Shown here: positions 61,366 to 64,000 of the stretch, in pieces | Layout: each line of letters starts with the position of its first letter | Numbering within the stretch: position 1 is the first letter of the stretch | From: JACCTU01 sp963700495 | Lineage (GTDB): Bacteria; Actinomycetota; Thermoleophilia; Gaiellales; Gaiellaceae | Assembly (NCBI GenBank): GCA_963700495.1 | Contig: CAVOXT010000006.1 | Location: 248,001-312,000, forward strand | Reading direction: 5' to 3' | DNA: 64,000 nucleotides | Translations under genes and position numbers: made by a program | The notes under the pieces: generated by a model | The model's input: only the letters and a program-made list of their open reading frames with translations | What the model was told of the DNA's origin: nothing | The model's database searches: none

Positions 61366-62382
61366 GTGCGAAGGCGCCCGACCATGTTCGCGGCGCGCCG
61401 ATTCGCGGTCTTGCTGGGGCTGCTCGCTGTCCTCACGCTCCCGGCGGCCGGCGGCGCCGCAGCTCCGGCAACCGGTGTCGGCGACCTCCGCACACACGAC
61501 ACGTCTCTCGCCGCGCAGGAACAAGCCGCTACACAAACACTGTACTCGCTCGAGTCGCAACTCGCTCGGGCCCGCTCGAACCTCGCCTCCCTGGAGGCGC
61601 GGCGTGAGGCCTCCGAGGGACAGCTGACCCGGCTTCGGATCGAGCTCGACGTGGTCTGGCGATCGGTCTACATCGCCGAGCAGCGCCTCGGTGGGCGGCT
61701 CCGCCAGCTCTACCAGGCCGGCGCGCAGGACCCGCTCTCGATCCTGCTCGGGGTTGAGTCGCTCGACGAAGCGATCAGCAGGCTCGAAGGCCTCCGGAAC
61801 CTCGCAGCGGGCGACCGCGACATCGTGCTCGAGCTGCGGCGGGCGAAGGCCGAGCTGACAGCCGCCAGGCGACAGGTCGCCGCACGCGCGGCGGCCCTCC
61901 GCCAAGCCGAGGACGCCGCGGCGGCGACCACCGCCCGGCTCGAAGCCGCGGCCGCCGAGCGGAAGGCCTACCTGGCTGCCCTCGCGCGGGAACGCGGCTT
62001 CACCGCAAAGCGGCTCGCCCGTGTCGAGCGAACGGCGCGCGCAGCCGAACAGCGGTCGGAGATCGTCGCGGTCGCGGCCCCGAACGTCACCCCAACTCCG
62101 ACGCGCGCTTCCGAGGGAGGCGAGCAGACGCTGACGGTGACGTCGACCGGCTACTCGATGGGCGGGCAAACGTCGAGCGGTCTCGCGACGGGGTGGGGCA
62201 TCGTCGCCGTCGACCCGTCCGTGATCCCGCTCGGGACGCGGCTGACGATCCCGGGCTACGGCGAGGGCGTCGCCGCAGACACCGGACGCGGGATCCGCGG
62301 AGCGACCATCGACCTCTGGTTCCCCTCGCTCGCGGAGGCTCGGGCCTGGGGTCGGCGGACGGTCACGATCACCCTGCACTAG
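61366..62382 (+). CDS. Secreted coiled-coil protein with C-terminal 3D domain
   Basis: 338 aa from GTG 61366 (ATG 61384 also possible). Signal peptide FAVLLGLLAVLTLPAAGGAAA, long coiled coil (~residues 45-245), then a 3D domain: LTVTSTGYSMGGQTSSGLATG, GIVAVDPSVIPLGTRLTIPGYGEGVAADTGRGIRGATIDLWF. The three conserved Asp (VDPS, ADTG, IDLW) give the domain its name and resemble the MltA/RpfB catalytic region. A likely cell-wall lytic transglycosylase or resuscitation-type factor. The coiled coil is similar to that of the divergent NlpC/P60 protein, suggesting they act with the same partner. Confidence 0.9.
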   Translation: MRRRPTMFAARRFAVLLGLLAVLTLPAAGGAAAPATGVGDLRTHDTSLAAQEQAATQTLYSLESQLARARSNLASLEARREASEGQLTRLRIELDVVWRSVYIAEQRLGGRLRQLYQAGAQDPLSILLGVESLDEAISRLEGLRNLAAGDRDIVLELRRAKAELTAARRQVAARAAALRQAEDAAAATTARLEAAAAERKAYLAALARERGFTAKRLARVERTARAAEQRSEIVAVAAPNVTPTPTRASEGGEQTLTVTSTGYSMGGQTSSGLATGWGIVAVDPSVIPLGTRLTIPGYGEGVAADTGRGIRGATIDLWFPSLAEARAWGRRTVTITLH

Positions 62383-62404
62383 TAGACTCGCGTTGCAGGG
62401 GGAG

Positions 62405-63085
62405 GTGACACAAACGCTGGAGACGAGCGAGGCCCGGCACGACGCACTCCGTGTCTTGATCGTCGACGATCACGATCTCTTCCGCATCGGGCTGCGCAAC
62501 CTGCTCGAGGAGCAGGGGATCCTGATCGTCGGCGAGGCAGGCGCCGGTGACGAGGCGATCCGCGCCGTGCGGGAGCTCGCGCCGGACGTCGTCGTCATGG
62601 ACCTGAACATGCCGGGGATGACCGGTGTCGAGGCCACCCGCCAGATCACGAGCATCGCGCCGCTCACGCGCGTGCTCGTCCTCACGATCTCCGACCAGGA
62701 CAGCGACGTCCTCGACGCGATCCTCGCCGGCGCGTGCGGCTATCTGCTCAAGGACTCGTCGATCCAGGACCTGATGGCCGGGATCCGCGCCGCATCCGTC
62801 GGCGAGTCGCTGATCTCGCCGACCATCGCGTCGAAGGTGCTCCAGCGCGTTCGCTCGACGAGCAGCGTGCCCGCGATCGCCGAGACGATCCGCTCCGAGC
62901 TCTCGGACCGGGAGATCCAGGTGCTGAAGCTGATCGCGAACGGCAAGGACAACGCGCAGATTGCGGCCGACCTCCACATCTCGCCGAAGACGGTCAAGAA
63001 CCACATCTCGAACATCCTGATGAAGCTGCAGATCGAGAACCGCATCCAGGCGGCCGTCTACGCGGTCAAGTCGGGGATCGTCTAG
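62405..63085 (+). CDS. NarL/FixJ-family response regulator
   Basis: About 226 aa. REC domain with VLIVDDHDLFRIGLRNLLEEQ, phospho-acceptor Asp in VVVMDLNMPGMTG, then LTISDQDSDVL and GYLLKDSS. The LuxR HTH is LSDREIQVLKLIANGKDNAQIAADLHISPKTVKNHISNILMKL. The first start, TTG 62393, lies only 4 nt after a TAGACT box (62383-62388); GTG 62405 behind GGGGGAG fits better. No kinase is adjacent; it may pair with the kinases at 11.7 or 16.6 kb. Confidence 0.93.
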   Translation: MTQTLETSEARHDALRVLIVDDHDLFRIGLRNLLEEQGILIVGEAGAGDEAIRAVRELAPDVVVMDLNMPGMTGVEATRQITSIAPLTRVLVLTISDQDSDVLDAILAGACGYLLKDSSIQDLMAGIRAASVGESLISPTIASKVLQRVRSTSSVPAIAETIRSELSDREIQVLKLIANGKDNAQIAADLHISPKTVKNHISNILMKLQIENRIQAAVYAVKSGIV

Positions 63086-63094
63086 GCGGGTCGC

Positions 63095-63412
63095 TCAGGC
63101 CGCGGTCCGGACCGCGTCTGCGCGGTCGCGGAGCGAGGTGAGCATCCCGCGGAGGCGAGAGAGATCCGTGCCGGCGCTCTTCAGGCGCTCGGCGAGCAGG
63201 CCGATCTCCTGCGCTCGGCTCCACTCGTCTTCGCCGCGGAGCAGCGAGGCGACCTCCGAGATCTTCCGCTCGATCCGCCAGCGCTCCGCCTCGAGCGCGA
63301 GGGCGGCCGCGTAGCCCGAGGTCAACGTATCCTCGAGCTTGTCCAGCTCAGGGTCTGCGCCGTCGTCGAGCAAGGCCTCGATCTCGTCGAATATGGGATT
63401 GTCGTCAGCCAT
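63095..63412 (-). CDS. Small coiled-coil hypothetical protein
   Basis: 105 aa, acidic N-terminus (ADDNPIFDEIEALLDDGADPELD), then two helices rich in Glu/Arg/Leu ending DRADAVRTAA. No signal peptide or Cys. Convergent with the response regulator and divergent from dacB. No family recognised; possibly a small structural or regulatory protein. Confidence 0.68.
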   Translation of the reverse strand: MADDNPIFDEIEALLDDGADPELDKLEDTLTSGYAAALALEAERWRIERKISEVASLLRGEDEWSRAQEIGLLAERLKSAGTDLSRLRGMLTSLRDRADAVRTAA

Positions 63413-63440
63413 CGGTCACCCGGAGGGGTCGCCAACGATT

Positions 63441-64000
63441 ATGGATTCCCGCAGGAAGCACAAACAGGGCCGCGCGGCCCATCTTCGACGGTGGACAGGC
63501 CTACGGCCGCTCGCCGCGCTCGGCCTGGCCGCTGCGCTCGCCTTGCCCGGCTCCGCCCAGGCCGCGGCGCCGCTCCAGGCTCGGCTCGCGAAGGCGCTCG
63601 CCGTGCCCCACGTGCAGAGCAGCCAGACCGGCGTGGTTGCGATCGACCTCCGGACGGGGAAGAAGGTGTTCTCGCTGAACGAGCAGCGCGGGTTTCAGCC
63701 GGCCTCGACGGAGAAGCTCGCCGTCGCCTATGCGGCGCTCCACGAGCTCGGAGCCGAGTTCAAGGTCGAGACGGACGTCCTCGGAGACGGGGAGCTCGAG
63801 GGGACGACGTGGCGTGGCGCGCTCGTGCTGAAGGGGTTCGGCGACCCGACGCTCTCGAGCGCCGACCTGCGCACGCTCGCCCGCGGCGTGCGGGCGTTCG
63901 GTATCCAGCGCGTGACCGGCGGCGTGGTCGGCGACGAGTCGTACTTCGACTCGCAGCGGGTCGTCACCGGCTGGAAGCCCTCCTACCTGATCACGGAGTC
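63441..64000 (+). CDS. dacB: D-alanyl-D-alanine carboxypeptidase (PBP4/DacB, S13), 3' truncated by window end
   Basis: The frame runs from ATG 63441 past the window end (186 codons visible). GGAGGGG lies 12 nt upstream. The signal peptide includes PLAALGLAAALALPGSAQA. QTGVVAIDLRTGKKVFSLNEQRGFQPASTEKLAVAYAAL carries the S-x-x-K catalytic motif (STEK), and VLKGFGDPTLSSADLRTLAR is the family's segment leading to the second domain. It removes terminal D-Ala or cuts cross-links in peptidoglycan. The SxN and KTG motifs should lie downstream. With NlpC/P60 and the 3D protein it makes a wall-remodelling cluster. Confidence 0.92.
   Translation, partial: MDSRRKHKQGRAAHLRRWTGLRPLAALGLAAALALPGSAQAAAPLQARLAKALAVPHVQSSQTGVVAIDLRTGKKVFSLNEQRGFQPASTEKLAVAYAALHELGAEFKVETDVLGDGELEGTTWRGALVLKGFGDPTLSSADLRTLARGVRAFGIQRVTGGVVGDESYFDSQRVVTGWKPSYLITE

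Overview
The window is about 70% GC and gene-dense on both strands. It has the gene content of a Gram-positive actinobacterium: a SARP regulator, a Ku end-joining protein, an MMPL transporter, NarL/LuxR and HisKA_3 two-component systems, NlpC/P60 and VanW wall proteins, and many cyclase-domain regulators. The mix of DUF2339, DUF4081-GNAT, 3D-domain and PDGYQPQ-repeat secreted proteins suggests the class Thermoleophilia (Gaiellales or Solirubrobacterales). That placement is inference, because no rRNA is present. Most genes that do not follow another gene closely lack a Shine-Dalgarno sequence. Instead they carry a TANNNT -10 box 6-9 nt before the start codon, so the organism appears to rely heavily on leaderless mRNAs.

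Layout. 0-5.3 kb: the C-terminus of a subtilase, folB-folP (folate), and a heterodimeric ABC exporter. 5.3-7.6 kb: two paralogous secreted PDGYQPQ proteins with matching upstream repeats, and a divergent SARP regulator. 7.8-11.3 kb: a tilS-hpt-ftsH block. 11.4-21.7 kb: a signalling block with a receiver-only protein, a four-GAF histidine kinase, a DUF4097 protein, a second kinase, a frameshifted AAA ATPase, a cyclase-REC-LuxR fusion and a PAP2 lipid phosphatase. A 40-bp sequence recurs three times here upstream of plus-strand genes. 21.8-28.9 kb: an MMPL transporter, a histidine phosphatase, a truncated and an intact diacylglycerol-kinase-like gene, PAP2, GNAT and deoD. 28.9-35.4 kb: a metallophosphoesterase, a DUF2339 protein, a thioesterase and a VanW protein. 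35.4-45.4 kb: lipid-related genes (SDR, two acyl-CoA dehydrogenases, patatin), methyltransferase, GH3, a PHP-glycosyltransferase fusion and an alpha/beta hydrolase. 45.5-55 kb: a large cyclase-AAA regulator, cupin, an enolase-superfamily enzyme, TetR with a CaiB CoA-transferase, and a TolB-like/lysyl oxidase protein. 55-64 kb: HAD, CoA-binding protein, tRNA-Pro, a small structured transcript, ku, an acyl-CoA synthetase, two coiled-coil wall proteins, a NarL regulator and the start of dacB.

Twelve single-base frame breaks lie in nine otherwise conserved genes. Ten of the twelve are one extra base, mostly in short G/C runs. This pattern points to sequencing or assembly indels more than to real decay, so the broken genes are described here as whole genes with the break positions given.

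The least explained items are the 40-bp triplicated element, the PDGYQPQ/SARP locus with its phased TTTAGC-type repeats, the tiny leaderless transcript beside tRNA-Pro, and the cyclase-REC-LuxR fusion.
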